Positions 45,786 through 54,688 of a stretch of DNA of 59,576 nt are shown here, piece after piece. The first letter of the stretch is position 1. Each line of letters starts with the position of its first letter. The stretch comes from a virus. The notes beneath the pieces are model-generated. The model saw only the letters and a program-made list of their open reading frames with translations, did no database searches and had not been told where the DNA came from. The DNA lies in the IMG/VR virus record IMGVR_UViG_3300027883_000006, positions 1-59,576 of that record. One strand, given 5' to 3'. A program made the position numbers and the translations under genes.

Positions 45786-46727
45786 ATGGCTAAATTAAAA
45801 TCGTTTGAGCAGTATGTTGCTGAAAAGCAAGCTACCGCCAATCAAGAAGAAATCAACAATCTAGAAGTTCAGGAAGCTTCTGTTATAATGGATGCAGTTG
45901 ACCCAAAATCAAAAGGTCTTGTAAAATTACTTAAGAAAAACAAAGTTTCTATGGAAGTTATCGACCAAAACGGTCCTTCAGGATTTCCAGAAGTTGAACT
46001 AACAGGGAAAAAAGAAGATCTTGAAACAGTATTAGCAGATTCTCAATATGGATGGGACGATGCTGACTTAGCAGAGTACATCGAAGAATCAGAAGAGACA
46101 TTTACAGTTAAAGTTAAAGCAATTGAAGAAGGTAATGCTTTTGGAGATGCAGTTAGAAAAGCTAAAGAAGCTGGTGAAACTGAATTTGAATTTGACGGTG
46201 AAACTTTTAAAGTTGAAGAATCTGAAGAGGTTGAAGAATCTAAAGAAGTTAAGGTTGAAGAAGAAGAAGTTGAAGAAGTTGAAGAAGGTAATGCTTTTGG
46301 AGACGCAGTTAGAAAAGCCAAAGAAGCTGGAGATAAAGAATTTGAATTTGACGGAAAAACTTATAAGGTTGAAGAATCTGAAGAAGTTAAAGTTGAAGAA
46401 GAGGAAGAATCTGAAGAAGAAGTAAACGAAAATCCTGCAGCTGCAATCGCAGTAGCATCGATGTTAAAAGAAGTTTATGAATCTTGTAAAAACGAAGCTA
46501 AAGTATGGGAAGAAGACGCACATGACTCTCACACTGTAGAATCTTACATGGCTGAAAACGCAGCGTTAGTTGCAACATTAGCAGCTGGATCTCTTAAAGA
46601 AATGAAAGAAGATTATTCAACTGAAGCATATGAAGCAGCTTGTAATTCAATGATCGAATCATATACTACTAAAATTAATGAAATGAAAGAATCTGAATTA
46701 GCTGACGACGCTACTCATGTAGAGTAA
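45786..46727 (+). CDS. Acidic prohead-core-like protein with internal duplication
   Basis: The 313-residue protein begins MAKLKSFEQYVAEKQATANQ, fitting the shared signature and a V-A-E cleavage-type site. It is extremely acidic, with Glu-rich linkers, and contains GNAFGDAVRKAKEAG-x-x-EFEFDG twice (46125 on and 46281 on), a motif found in many phages as GNAF...AK..G...F..DGK.Y.V. The C-terminal part is helical and Glu/Ala-rich. Acidity, helices and position suggest a prohead core or scaffold component, or a very acidic internal protein. A terminator follows at 46750. Confidence 0.65.
   Translation: MAKLKSFEQYVAEKQATANQEEINNLEVQEASVIMDAVDPKSKGLVKLLKKNKVSMEVIDQNGPSGFPEVELTGKKEDLETVLADSQYGWDDADLAEYIEESEETFTVKVKAIEEGNAFGDAVRKAKEAGETEFEFDGETFKVEESEEVEESKEVKVEEEEVEEVEEGNAFGDAVRKAKEAGDKEFEFDGKTYKVEESEEVKVEEEEESEEEVNENPAAAIAVASMLKEVYESCKNEAKVWEEDAHDSHTVESYMAENAALVATLAAGSLKEMKEDYSTEAYEAACNSMIESYTTKINEMKESELADDATHVE
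46125..46384 (+). repeat. Duplicated GNAF module in the acidic core-like gene
   Basis: About 104 bases starting at 46125 recur from 46281 (offset 156 bases) with minor changes, each encoding GNAFGDAVRKAKEAG, FEFDG and a Val-Glu-Glu-Ser linker. Confidence 0.7.
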
Positions 46728-46749
46728 TTCATTTTTTAAATATAAAACT

Positions 46750-46778
46750 AAAAGCCTGGAGAAATCCGGGCTTTTTTT
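46750..46778 (+). terminator. Hairpin terminator after the core-like gene
   Basis: A stem AAAGCCTGGA/TCCGGGCTTT (one T-G pair) with a GAAA loop is followed by TTTTT. Confidence 0.8.
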
Positions 46779-46824
46779 GTAAACAATACCCGACTAATTG
46801 GTATAAATATTATAATATAATAAT

Positions 46825-47250
46825 ATGCCAAGAATACCAATAGAATTAGTATACATGCAAACCGCATATCAGTTTGCTCAACTTAGTTACGCAGAAAGAC
46901 GTAAAGTAGGGTGTGTCATTGTAAAAGATCATCAAGTAATTTCATTCGGTTATAATGGTATGCCACATGGCTTTGATAATACATGTGAAGATGGTAATGT
47001 AACAAACCCCGCAGTTTTACACGCAGAATCAAATGCAATTATGAAAGTTGCAAAATCGACTATGAGTTGCGTTGGCGCTGAGCTATACACAACAACATGT
47101 CCATGTTTTGGATGTGCTAAATTGATTATACAAGCCGGGATTAAAATGGTATATTATACTGAAGAATACAGAGATATGAGCGGAGTTGATCTCTTAGAAA
47201 CCGCAGGAATTGAAGTTAAACAAGTAAATACGTGGAATGGGATTCAATAA
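46825..47250 (+). CDS. dCMP deaminase
   Basis: The 141-residue protein is a zinc-dependent deoxycytidylate deaminase. The catalytic block is HAESN (His66, Glu68), and the zinc-binding cysteines are Cys94 and Cys97 in TTCPCFGCAKL. The N-terminal RRKVGCVIVKDHQVISFGYN and the asparagine-bearing NGMPHGFDN loop are typical of the dCMP/Riboflavin-type family. It makes dUMP from dCMP for the thymidylate-synthase-family enzyme at 11838. It follows a terminator and has a TATAAATA sequence 15 bases upstream, but I cannot confirm a promoter. Confidence 0.92.
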   Translation: MPRIPIELVYMQTAYQFAQLSYAERRKVGCVIVKDHQVISFGYNGMPHGFDNTCEDGNVTNPAVLHAESNAIMKVAKSTMSCVGAELYTTTCPCFGCAKLIIQAGIKMVYYTEEYRDMSGVDLLETAGIEVKQVNTWNGIQ

Positions 47251-47416
47251 AAGATATCTACCAAAATTAGAAGATTTAAAAAGAAAAAGAATCGAGTTAG
47301 GTGACTCTTTCTTTTATAAAATATACATAACGAGCCCTGACGCAGTGATAGGCCCTAGTGAATCAATAAACTATATTGAAGAGTTCGCAGAGGATCATGC
47401 AGGTGCTTTAAAATAA
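47237..47416 (+). CDS. Small hypothetical protein overlapping the deaminase
   Basis: This 59-residue frame begins MGFNKRYLPKLEDLKRKRIE and ends INYIEEFAEDHAGALK. It starts inside the last codons of the dCMP deaminase (14-base overlap), as is typical of coupled phage genes, and has a balanced composition. It fills what would otherwise be a 200-base gap. I recognise no family. The frame is too short to be sure. Confidence 0.55.
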   Translation: MGFNKRYLPKLEDLKRKRIELGDSFFYKIYITSPDAVIGPSESINYIEEFAEDHAGALK

Positions 47417-47457
47417 ACAAAATAGATTTTTTTAGTATAACTATTAAATAATTTAAA

Positions 47458-47967
47458 ATGACAGAAGTGCAAGGTGATTTAAAACAGTATCAGTGGAAAA
47501 AAGGAGAAAACTTCGGGAGTATAGTTAATGTTGAATCTGAGGATGGTGAATTTGTAATTTTTACAAACGGACAGAGAATATTTAAGACCGTTCTATCAGA
47601 ATTTCTAGAGCCGGTCATTAATGGAGAAATACCTTTTCCAGGAGCGAACCCTCTACTTTCATCAAAAAAAGAAAAAGCAAATATTACGACCCCGCCTATA
47701 GTATCAAAAGATCCGATTGAAGTAGAACCTTCAGTACTCGGAAAAATGATATTAAAGATGAGCAAGAAAAACGTGGTGAACGTTCCTATTCAAATCAATC
47801 TTAATATTCCAACACCACAACTCTATTCAATGTTAGGCGAGGGTATGGAAACAGAAGATCTTAATCAGGAAATTTCAGAAGTAGCTATGTCGCAAATAGA
47901 GATAAGCAAATTACAAGAATACATTAAGGCTAATGTTACTGATTTCTTATCAGAATACTATAGCTAA
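47458..47967 (+). CDS. Hypothetical phage protein
   Basis: The 169-residue protein has a beta-rich start (ENFGSIVNVESEDGEFVIFT), a Pro/Lys linker near 70-85, and a helical end with KMSKKNVVNVPIQINLNIP followed by EGMETEDLNQEISEVAMSQI. It opens a run of five small genes before the baseplate block. The final residues (LQEYIKANVTDFLSEYYS) look like a short amphipathic helix. Tail or baseplate assembly is a guess from position; no family is recognised. Confidence 0.6.
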   Translation: MTEVQGDLKQYQWKKGENFGSIVNVESEDGEFVIFTNGQRIFKTVLSEFLEPVINGEIPFPGANPLLSSKKEKANITTPPIVSKDPIEVEPSVLGKMILKMSKKNVVNVPIQINLNIPTPQLYSMLGEGMETEDLNQEISEVAMSQIEISKLQEYIKANVTDFLSEYYS

Positions 47968-48012
47968 TATAATTTAGATAAATAATATTTAACAACATAA
48001 CACGAGAAACTA

Positions 48013-48396
48013 ATGGCAACATCATCAAGAAGACAAAGAAGAGGAGAGTTTAAGAAAGCAGGTTTTTTAAAAGTAAAAAATATGTTTGGAAGATTCTCAG
48101 AGCAAGGAATTGCATGGCACAATAAAATGGCAGAAGACGGTCGATCAATGGAAACAGCTAATGAAAAAAGAAGATTAGATTCTATTGAAGAGCAGTTGAT
48201 AGTAAGTCTAAATAAATTAAAAGAAACATGGTCTACTTCTGGATATAACGCAGAAGAAATCGTAAAACTAGAAGAAGCATGGACACTTACTGCTGTTAAA
48301 GATAGAGAAACTTACAGAGCCGACAAAAAACAGGCAAACTTATTAAGAAAAGAAGCTCAACAATCTTTAGCTAGTAGAAAAAATGCAGGAAATTAA
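48013..48396 (+). CDS. Hypothetical basic helical protein
   Basis: The 127-residue protein starts with an Arg/Lys-rich arm (MATSSRRQRRGEFKKAGFLK) and continues as two long helices (EKRRLDSIEEQLIVSLNKLK and KDRETYRADKKQANLLRKE). It overlaps the following gene by 14 bases. The pattern fits a small structural or assembly factor in the tail region. I recognise no family. Confidence 0.6.
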   Translation: MATSSRRQRRGEFKKAGFLKVKNMFGRFSEQGIAWHNKMAEDGRSMETANEKRRLDSIEEQLIVSLNKLKETWSTSGYNAEEIVKLEEAWTLTAVKDRETYRADKKQANLLRKEAQQSLASRKNAGN

Positions 48397-48697
48397 AATA
48401 ACGCTAGCAGATAATGGCGTAATAAAATCAGTTTACGACGACAATATAAACGGTGGAGGTGAAGAGTACGAATCAACTACAGTATATGAATTTGATTCTA
48501 TTTTAAATAAAATAAAATTCATCGAAGAACTCTGTATTGATTTGGGATTAGAGTTTGGTAATTCAAATTCTAAAAGTCAAATACAAATCAACAGCGATTG
48601 GGGAAGTAATTACAAACCAACTGAAAAGGAAATCTCCTTTAAAATAAAGAATCTCAAGGCGAGTATATCGAACCTTGAACAAACTAATAATGGATAA
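48383..48697 (+). CDS. Hypothetical protein
   Basis: The 104-residue protein is acidic with strands in the first third (MQEIKITLADNGVIKSVYDD), a Gly-rich turn, a central helix (FDSILNKIKFIEELCIDLGL) and a C-terminal helix (FKIKNLKASISNLEQTNN). It overlaps both neighbours, so translation is probably coupled. No family is recognised. Confidence 0.55.
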   Translation: MQEIKITLADNGVIKSVYDDNINGGGEEYESTTVYEFDSILNKIKFIEELCIDLGLEFGNSNSKSQIQINSDWGSNYKPTEKEISFKIKNLKASISNLEQTNNG

Positions 48698-49097
48698 CAT
48701 AAAGATAGAATGTGTTTGGTGTAAGTCGAAAAGAGATTTTAACAAGTTCGTAAGGGCTATTGAAGATCCGAATTTGACGGTCATCGACTTTTCTATTATT
48801 AAAAACAAGTTAATTAAAGCAGATCCATATAGTAACGAACCTAGTGATTCCGTGATAGGTTTAAATATTATGAATTCATTTAGAACTACGATAAATTCTG
48901 AAAAGAAAAAAACCACAACAATAGTATATACATTTAGAGATCTCGATCCTATTGTTATATCTAATTTTAAAAAGATGGTCGCTAGTTACACTGACATGAA
49001 AATAGAATTTATTCTTAATTCATTAAACATGGATAAAGTACCCAGCAAAAATATATTAAATCAATTCGACTTCGTTAAATTTGTAGACAATGATTAG
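48690..49097 (+). CDS. Hypothetical protein
   Basis: The ATG at 48690 is preferred to an upstream TTG; the start then overlaps the preceding stop by eight bases. The 135-residue product is alternating alpha/beta (IKIECVWCKSKRDFNKFVRA, then TTTIVYTFRDLDPIVISNFK). The CVWC pair could be redox-active or bind metal. It overlaps the next gene by eight bases. Position suggests tail assembly, but I have no direct evidence. Confidence 0.6.
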   Translation: MDNIKIECVWCKSKRDFNKFVRAIEDPNLTVIDFSIIKNKLIKADPYSNEPSDSVIGLNIMNSFRTTINSEKKKTTTIVYTFRDLDPIVISNFKKMVASYTDMKIEFILNSLNMDKVPSKNILNQFDFVKFVDND

Positions 49098-49680
49098 GCA
49101 TCGCTTATTTAATAAAGGTGAACACGTCCATGCTCTTATTTCAAACTCTAGATATTCAAATATTGTTTTCCCGGTTAGAGTATTAATATATGATGTAAAA
49201 TTCGACGAAACAATGCCGAAGTATCATGTTAGAATAGTTAAGTTCTACGATGATATTAATTTTCTTAAAAGATATTTCTTTGGAATGAAATTTGAAAAGA
49301 ATTTTAATGGAGGAACTACTGTCTTTGGATTTAATAGATCTAATATTAAAAATAAAAAAGAACTTCAAAAACATTTAGACGCTAATTCAGAAACCTATAT
49401 GATTACTATAGATTCCGTGATGTGCACTAAAACATTTAACCAAGTACAGAAGCTTTATCTTAATATTCAAGATTTTTTAATTGAAAAAGAGATCAGGGAG
49501 CTATATGAAAAGTCCTCAAGGGTTTCTTATTCTAAGGGTAAATATTATTATGAATCTAAAGGAGTCTTCGAGGCACATCTTAAAAAGTTTCTAGGGGATC
49601 GCGCGCCTACAGATCCAGAATACTTCAACAAATTATTATTTCGACCAATGGGCCCAGAGTACGATAACTTAAAAGGGTAG
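49090..49680 (+). CDS. Hypothetical protein
   Basis: The 196-residue protein has a beta-rich first half (KGEHVHALISNSRYSNIVFP, VRVLIYDVKFDETMPKYHVR) and a helical second half with YLNIQDFLIEKEIRELYEKS. It ends FNKLLFRPMGPEYDNLKG. It is basic and aromatic. It ends the run of five small unknown genes just before the large baseplate protein at 49737. It may be a tail completion or baseplate component; no family is recognised. Confidence 0.6.
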   Translation: MIRHRLFNKGEHVHALISNSRYSNIVFPVRVLIYDVKFDETMPKYHVRIVKFYDDINFLKRYFFGMKFEKNFNGGTTVFGFNRSNIKNKKELQKHLDANSETYMITIDSVMCTKTFNQVQKLYLNIQDFLIEKEIRELYEKSSRVSYSKGKYYYESKGVFEAHLKKFLGDRAPTDPEYFNKLLFRPMGPEYDNLKG

Positions 49681-49736
49681 TAGATTAATCTTAATATATA
49701 TACTTACTACGTATAAAAACAATAGTAATAATATAT

Positions 49737-51485
49737 ATGAGCTTAGACATTAGTGGAGGTATAAATAACTCAAGTGACGCAATCACGCAAGTGAGCGAAC
49801 TAGGGGTTAGTACACTCAAAGATAAACTTAACGACTTATTCGATATTGAAAACCCTGATGGGGTTAACGCTCAATTAAGAATTAAGAATAATGAAAACTC
49901 TTTAAAATCTTCTATTGAAGAAGATTCCAGTTTAAACATCGCAGCAAGTGTTAATGCAATTACACAAGAAACTAGAGCTACTAGAAATGTTGATGTTTTT
50001 TACAATCAAGACGTAGATTCGTATAAACATAAAGATGGAGAAGGTAACGCCAATATAACTTTAGGTAAAAGACCATATTCTCTTTTCAATAAATACTCAT
50101 TAATTAATTTTAGAGGTACTCCGTTGTTCGGAGAAGGAGGTAAGGGTGATTCAAATAAAAGTAAGTTTTTTAACAAAATAGATCCAAGAACTTTAATTAA
50201 CCCGACTGCATCTAGAATTATCGAAATGACAGATGCTGGTGGTAGTAACGGATATAAATATCAATATTCAGATTTTGCTATGGCGAAATACTTTGGTAGA
50301 ATTCCAAACAACATGATGATAACTCTACGAAGATTTACAGGCCCTGCGCCTGATGATATCATTAGTCCTTTAGGATTAACAGGAGCAAACTCACAAGAGC
50401 CTGATATTGCAAGAGCAGTTACATGGTTAAGTGAAGCAACTGGAAATACTATGGCGGAAATCATGAAATTTTCGCATGGTTTTAATTGGAAAGAAGCAGA
50501 GGCAGAGGTTCAAACGGTACAGTCGCAGAATAATGCAAGTTCAGGTAAAGTTGGTGGTATAATTAACAATAATAAAGTACTTAAAGCTGCAAGTAACGCT
50601 GCATCAGGTAGAACACAGGCACAGCAGGAAAGATTAGATAATGGTGGTGCCGGTTATGATTCATTTAGTAATACATATCCAAATCACGTATTTGGTCCGC
50701 TTAATGTTATTAAGAAAACATTAGTTAGGGAACAGGGTTTAAAGTTTGATCAGGAATTTAAACTAAAATTTGAATACGAACTTAGAGATTTAGGAGGAGC
50801 AAATCCAAAAATATTAATGTTAGATCAATTGGCTAACATGCTAGCTTTAACATATAATAACGCACCTTTCTGGGGTGGAGACGTTAGATATATTGGAGAT
50901 GGATCTGTTGCAAGGCCATTAGGTAATGTTGATTTATTAAAAAATGGAGATTACGGAGGGTTTATGAAATCTGTAGTTTCAGATTTTACAGGTAACAATA
51001 CTGGATCTTCTATGGGTGATATAACGAAATCTATAAAAGATTTTGGAATGAAAGGGGTTGGTGATACTCTTAACAATTTACTGTCGGGTAGTATGATGAA
51101 GATGTTTAACTCTCCACAAGGTGGTCAAGCAGTTGCTGCTTTATTATCTGGTGATCCTACCGGACAGTGGCATGTTACAATCGGTAACCCACTAAACCCA
51201 ATCGTGGTTATTGGTAATCTAGCATGTACAGATACTTCAATTAATTTTGAAGGACCTATGGGATTACAAGATTTTCCAGAGAGAATGGTTGTTGAAATCA
51301 CATTAAAACCAGCAAGACCAAGAGATAAGGCAGAAATTGAAAGTATGTTTAACACAGGTAGGGGTAGATTCTATATACAACCTGCAGATGAAATAGATAT
51401 TAACGCAACGGTTGATGTCAATGCGTATGGTAAAACTCAAAAATCACCAAAGGACAAAGAATTAAGAAAACATTCAAACGGATAA
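49737..51485 (+). CDS. Large virion structural protein, probably baseplate or tail
   Basis: The 582-residue protein has a mixed N-terminal two-thirds and a conserved-looking C-terminal region (HVTIGNPLNPIVVIGNLACT, FPERMVVEITLKPARPRDKA, EIESMFNTGRGRFY). That end resembles C-terminal sequences in structural proteins of other large myoviruses as I recall them. A central segment (QRQ-like AQQERLDNGGAGYDSFSNT) is flexible. It opens the baseplate block, and the next gene starts after a single base. I infer a baseplate wedge or tail-tube initiator component. Confidence 0.65.
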   Translation: MSLDISGGINNSSDAITQVSELGVSTLKDKLNDLFDIENPDGVNAQLRIKNNENSLKSSIEEDSSLNIAASVNAITQETRATRNVDVFYNQDVDSYKHKDGEGNANITLGKRPYSLFNKYSLINFRGTPLFGEGGKGDSNKSKFFNKIDPRTLINPTASRIIEMTDAGGSNGYKYQYSDFAMAKYFGRIPNNMMITLRRFTGPAPDDIISPLGLTGANSQEPDIARAVTWLSEATGNTMAEIMKFSHGFNWKEAEAEVQTVQSQNNASSGKVGGIINNNKVLKAASNAASGRTQAQQERLDNGGAGYDSFSNTYPNHVFGPLNVIKKTLVREQGLKFDQEFKLKFEYELRDLGGANPKILMLDQLANMLALTYNNAPFWGGDVRYIGDGSVARPLGNVDLLKNGDYGGFMKSVVSDFTGNNTGSSMGDITKSIKDFGMKGVGDTLNNLLSGSMMKMFNSPQGGQAVAALLSGDPTGQWHVTIGNPLNPIVVIGNLACTDTSINFEGPMGLQDFPERMVVEITLKPARPRDKAEIESMFNTGRGRFYIQPADEIDINATVDVNAYGKTQKSPKDKELRKHSNG

Positions 51486-51486
51486 T

Positions 51487-51978
51487 ATGAACTTAAAATC
51501 TATAAATAATAAAAAAATAAAGGATGGTAAGTTAAGAATAACCGAACCAACTATATTGTTTCCTAAAAATGCTGAAATCAGGGCAGTCCATGAAGTTTCA
51601 GCAGATGAGACATGTCGAATTGATATGATATCAATCAAGTATTACGGGCTTGCAGATTACTCTGATCTTATTTTAAAATTTAATAATATATCTAATCCTT
51701 TTTCAATAAATGAAGGTGATGTTTTAAATATACCAGATAAAGACGCAATATTAAAGGCTTGGAAAACAATTAAAGGAATAGGAAGTCAAAAAGATAAATC
51801 AATAAGAGATCAGTTTGTTGACTCTAAGAGATTAACAGTTAAGGACGCTAAGAGAGCAGAGTATCTAAAGAAAAAAGCTGCTCAAAAACAAAATGGATCA
51901 AAACAAATAGTTCCTCCAAATATACTAAAAGACGGAGATAAGAATATCGATATTAACGGAGACACTATAATATTATAG
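51487..51978 (+). CDS. gp53-like baseplate protein with LysM-type fold
   Basis: In the 163-residue protein, the segment ISIKYYGLADYSDLILKFNN followed by PFSINEGDVLNIPD (about 54-88) matches the LysM pattern seen in T4 gp53 and related baseplate wedge proteins. The C-terminal third is Lys-rich with AKRAEYLKKKAAQKQNG, then a short beta tail. In T4, gp53 locks neighbouring baseplate wedges together. It is one base after the large structural gene and one base before the hub gene, the tight packing usual for baseplate operons. Confidence 0.75.
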   Translation: MNLKSINNKKIKDGKLRITEPTILFPKNAEIRAVHEVSADETCRIDMISIKYYGLADYSDLILKFNNISNPFSINEGDVLNIPDKDAILKAWKTIKGIGSQKDKSIRDQFVDSKRLTVKDAKRAEYLKKKAAQKQNGSKQIVPPNILKDGDKNIDINGDTIIL

Positions 51979-51979
51979 A

Positions 51980-53476
51980 ATGGCATTAGAAGGTAAAATT
52001 TTAACAAGGTTAGAACCAACAATAAAACTGGATGAACATAATTTTGACTCATTTGGAGAGCAAGAGGGCGACAATCCAGGTGACGCTAACGTAACTAGAG
52101 ATCTTGGGGTTGAATTTCCACTAATAATTATTAACGGATATCAATTCAATCGAGCAGATATAAAAACTTTTGAAATTTCATTAGAAGAATTTGTTCCAAC
52201 AATAGAACTTACAGTAGTTGATAATGACGCTAGATTTAATGTAGATTCCTTTCCAAGAGATGGTGATGTAATAACAGTAAGATTATCGGCTAGACCAAAA
52301 GACGATTATAAAGATATTAGAATAGATTTTGATATTACAAACGTAGAATCTCCTCCTGTTAGTGTAATATCTAGGGGGTCAGGTGGAGCTAAGTATTCAT
52401 TTACTGGTGAGATGAAAATTCCAGGATTGAATGCGGAGCAGTGTAAATCGTATGGCAAAGGAACAACAATAGATCACTTAGAGAAAATAGCTACTGATTT
52501 AAAAATAGGATTAGCTTCTAACATTGACACAACAGACGATGAAATGAATTGTGTAACAACATACGAGCCTATTATAGATACTATTACAAATTTAGTAAAA
52601 CACTCATACGTTAATGATGATTCTTTTCAAACATACTGTATCGATCCTTTTTATTATTTAACATATGTTGACTTAAATATAATGATAAATGCAGAGGATG
52701 ATTTTGAAGATGCTGTTGCAGCGATGAACGACGATATGAACGATACCAAAGGAGCGGACGCCAGCAATACAACGAATGAGATGGCAAGCACTTTAATACT
52801 TAGCACAAAGTCAGAACTTGAAGGATCTAATCTACATATTGATAAGTATTCTCTTAAAAACAATGCAGGAACTATTGCAAAAAGAAATGGCTATAAAAGA
52901 GTATTGCAATACTTTGAAAACGACTCTGATGAAGGATTAGTAAACTTCGATATTGAACCACTAAGTTCAAATGAAATGAAGGACATTGCCGAGCCCATGA
53001 AAGGACGTAGGGATGAGGAGAGATACAAACAAGAAATAAAGTATAAATATGTAGGTAGAAGAAACAGTGACCCTGAGACTTCCAATACACACTTAAACTA
53101 CAACTTTGCAGGAATACACAATCAACAAAACCTACAGGAACTAGATAAAATGACTCTTGAAATTGAGTTATCAACATGGAATCCTGCACTATACAGATAT
53201 CAAAAAATACCGATTGTAATTTTTCACGAAACAGATTCACAGGTTTTAGTTGATTCACAGGTAAAAAGCACAAAAGAAGAACTTGGTTTTGAAGCACAGC
53301 CAGAATCAGATCCTGATTTACCAACCAACGGATCTGCACAAGCAGTAGATGAATTCTTAAGCGGATTTTATATTATAGGATCTATTAGATATACATACAA
53401 GGGAGGGGCTATCAGACAGCACTTAACTCTTTTAAGAAGAGAATGGCCAAGTAGATTAAATAATTTACAAGGTTAA
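51980..53476 (+). CDS. Baseplate hub protein, gpD/gp27-like
   Basis: The 498-residue protein has the layout of the late-control gpD/T4 gp27/VgrG family. It has an N-terminal barrel with FEISLEEFVPTIELTVVDND (about 62-81) and GDVITVRLSARPKDDYKDIR, an insertion with acidic helices, and a C-terminal barrel (KMTLEIELSTWNPALYRYQK, then GFYIIGSIRYTYKGGAIRQH). The hub trimer joins the tail tube to the spike. The spike-like gp5 homologue two genes downstream is the expected partner. The protein is longer than T4 gp27 (about 390 residues), with the extra length in the insertion. Confidence 0.8.
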   Translation: MALEGKILTRLEPTIKLDEHNFDSFGEQEGDNPGDANVTRDLGVEFPLIIINGYQFNRADIKTFEISLEEFVPTIELTVVDNDARFNVDSFPRDGDVITVRLSARPKDDYKDIRIDFDITNVESPPVSVISRGSGGAKYSFTGEMKIPGLNAEQCKSYGKGTTIDHLEKIATDLKIGLASNIDTTDDEMNCVTTYEPIIDTITNLVKHSYVNDDSFQTYCIDPFYYLTYVDLNIMINAEDDFEDAVAAMNDDMNDTKGADASNTTNEMASTLILSTKSELEGSNLHIDKYSLKNNAGTIAKRNGYKRVLQYFENDSDEGLVNFDIEPLSSNEMKDIAEPMKGRRDEERYKQEIKYKYVGRRNSDPETSNTHLNYNFAGIHNQQNLQELDKMTLEIELSTWNPALYRYQKIPIVIFHETDSQVLVDSQVKSTKEELGFEAQPESDPDLPTNGSAQAVDEFLSGFYIIGSIRYTYKGGAIRQHLTLLRREWPSRLNNLQG

Positions 53477-53506
53477 TAGCTACAAACTAATAAGAATATA
53501 TACTAT

Positions 53507-54688
53507 ATGTCAGATTTCAAGAAAATATCAGATTTTAGAAAAGGTAAAAGAGCAAGTCAACCGTACCAAGATCCAACTTACATGTCGTTTCTTATGCTGT
53601 TTGATTTTGCAGATGCTGCCAATTCGCCTCTGTTAGCAGACCCTGCTGAGGATTATTTAAAGAGACTATCATCTGAAGGAGAAACGTCTGAATATTATAA
53701 AGAAAAATTAGAAGCACTTCAGAACTTTAAAAAAGCTTTAAAACTTATTAATAATGAAATGCCTTGGTTTTGGCAAAGTTTATCTGGTTTAGAAAAAATA
53801 CAACAGTATGATCCGTTAAATCCTTATTTTGGAGGGGATGATGCTGTAATAACTATAGGAACTTTAGAGTCTATTAACCTGACAATATCTGGTTTAATGC
53901 ACTTATATAGAAAAGCGGTTTTCGATGAAAGAAAATGGACATGGGTTTTACCAACCAATTTAAGAAAATTCAGAATGTATATCTATGTTACTGAAGTTAG
54001 GGCTATTAAAAACATGTCTAAACCTACTTTAAGTGGAGTTGATCTAGGAGGATTTCCGGATAATTTTAAACCGAAAATAGGTATAGATAATGCAAATGCT
54101 GGAATTTCAGGAACAAGTGGAAAACCTTATTTTATGTTTGCTCTTAAGTTTTGTGAATTTGATTTAAAATCCGGAACAACATTATTTGCAAATTTACAAA
54201 AAGCCACGCCAGAGGTAGCAACAGGAGAAATATCAATAAGCTATGAAGCATTATATGATATGGAAGCTAGGGTATTAAATGGTATTGTAGAATCTGTTTA
54301 CAACACGGATGATTTATCACCAGCACCTGACTCAGAGAATAAAGAACTTAATAGCGTAGGAGATTGGCTAAAAGATCAAGCTGTTCAAAAAGCAACGGCG
54401 TTTGCTGATCGAGCGGTTGGAGATTTAAAAAACACAGCTATCGAAAAAGTTAATGAATTAAAACAACAGGCTAAGGATGCGACAGTAGGTCGAGTTAATG
54501 TGGCTGTTAATAATCTATATAAAGATTTTGTAAAAGGAGTTGATAACATAGCAAGTCCTGCTGCAAATGCAAATAATATACAAAGCGTTATTGCAGATAA
54601 CGTACATGGTTTAGTAGACCAAGGACAGACTATTGGAGATGCGCTAAACTCAGCGGCTGCAAAATCTCTAGGTAATATACATGAATAA
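53507..54688 (+). CDS. Virion structural protein, tail/baseplate
   Basis: The 393-residue protein lies between hub and spike genes. The first part (DPTYMSFLMLFDFADAANSP, then NNEMPWFWQSLSGLEKIQQY) and the middle (DERKWTWVLPTNLRKFRMYI) have the alpha/beta pattern of tail tube or baseplate hub-associated proteins of myoviruses. The last 100 residues are helical and Ala/Asn-rich (AVQKATAFADRAVGDLKNTA). It could be the counterpart of the T4 gp48/gp54 tube initiators, but I cannot prove it. Its stop overlaps the spike gene start by one base. Confidence 0.65.
   Translation: MSDFKKISDFRKGKRASQPYQDPTYMSFLMLFDFADAANSPLLADPAEDYLKRLSSEGETSEYYKEKLEALQNFKKALKLINNEMPWFWQSLSGLEKIQQYDPLNPYFGGDDAVITIGTLESINLTISGLMHLYRKAVFDERKWTWVLPTNLRKFRMYIYVTEVRAIKNMSKPTLSGVDLGGFPDNFKPKIGIDNANAGISGTSGKPYFMFALKFCEFDLKSGTTLFANLQKATPEVATGEISISYEALYDMEARVLNGIVESVYNTDDLSPAPDSENKELNSVGDWLKDQAVQKATAFADRAVGDLKNTAIEKVNELKQQAKDATVGRVNVAVNNLYKDFVKGVDNIASPAANANNIQSVIADNVHGLVDQGQTIGDALNSAAAKSLGNIHE

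Noticed and set aside
9803-46809. TATAAATA sequences shortly upstream of several starts (9803, 36271, 42059, 44686, 46802), like the T4 late promoter
   Set aside because: About ten copies are expected by chance on one strand of DNA this AT-rich, and several lie too close to the start codon. Transcript-start data would be needed.
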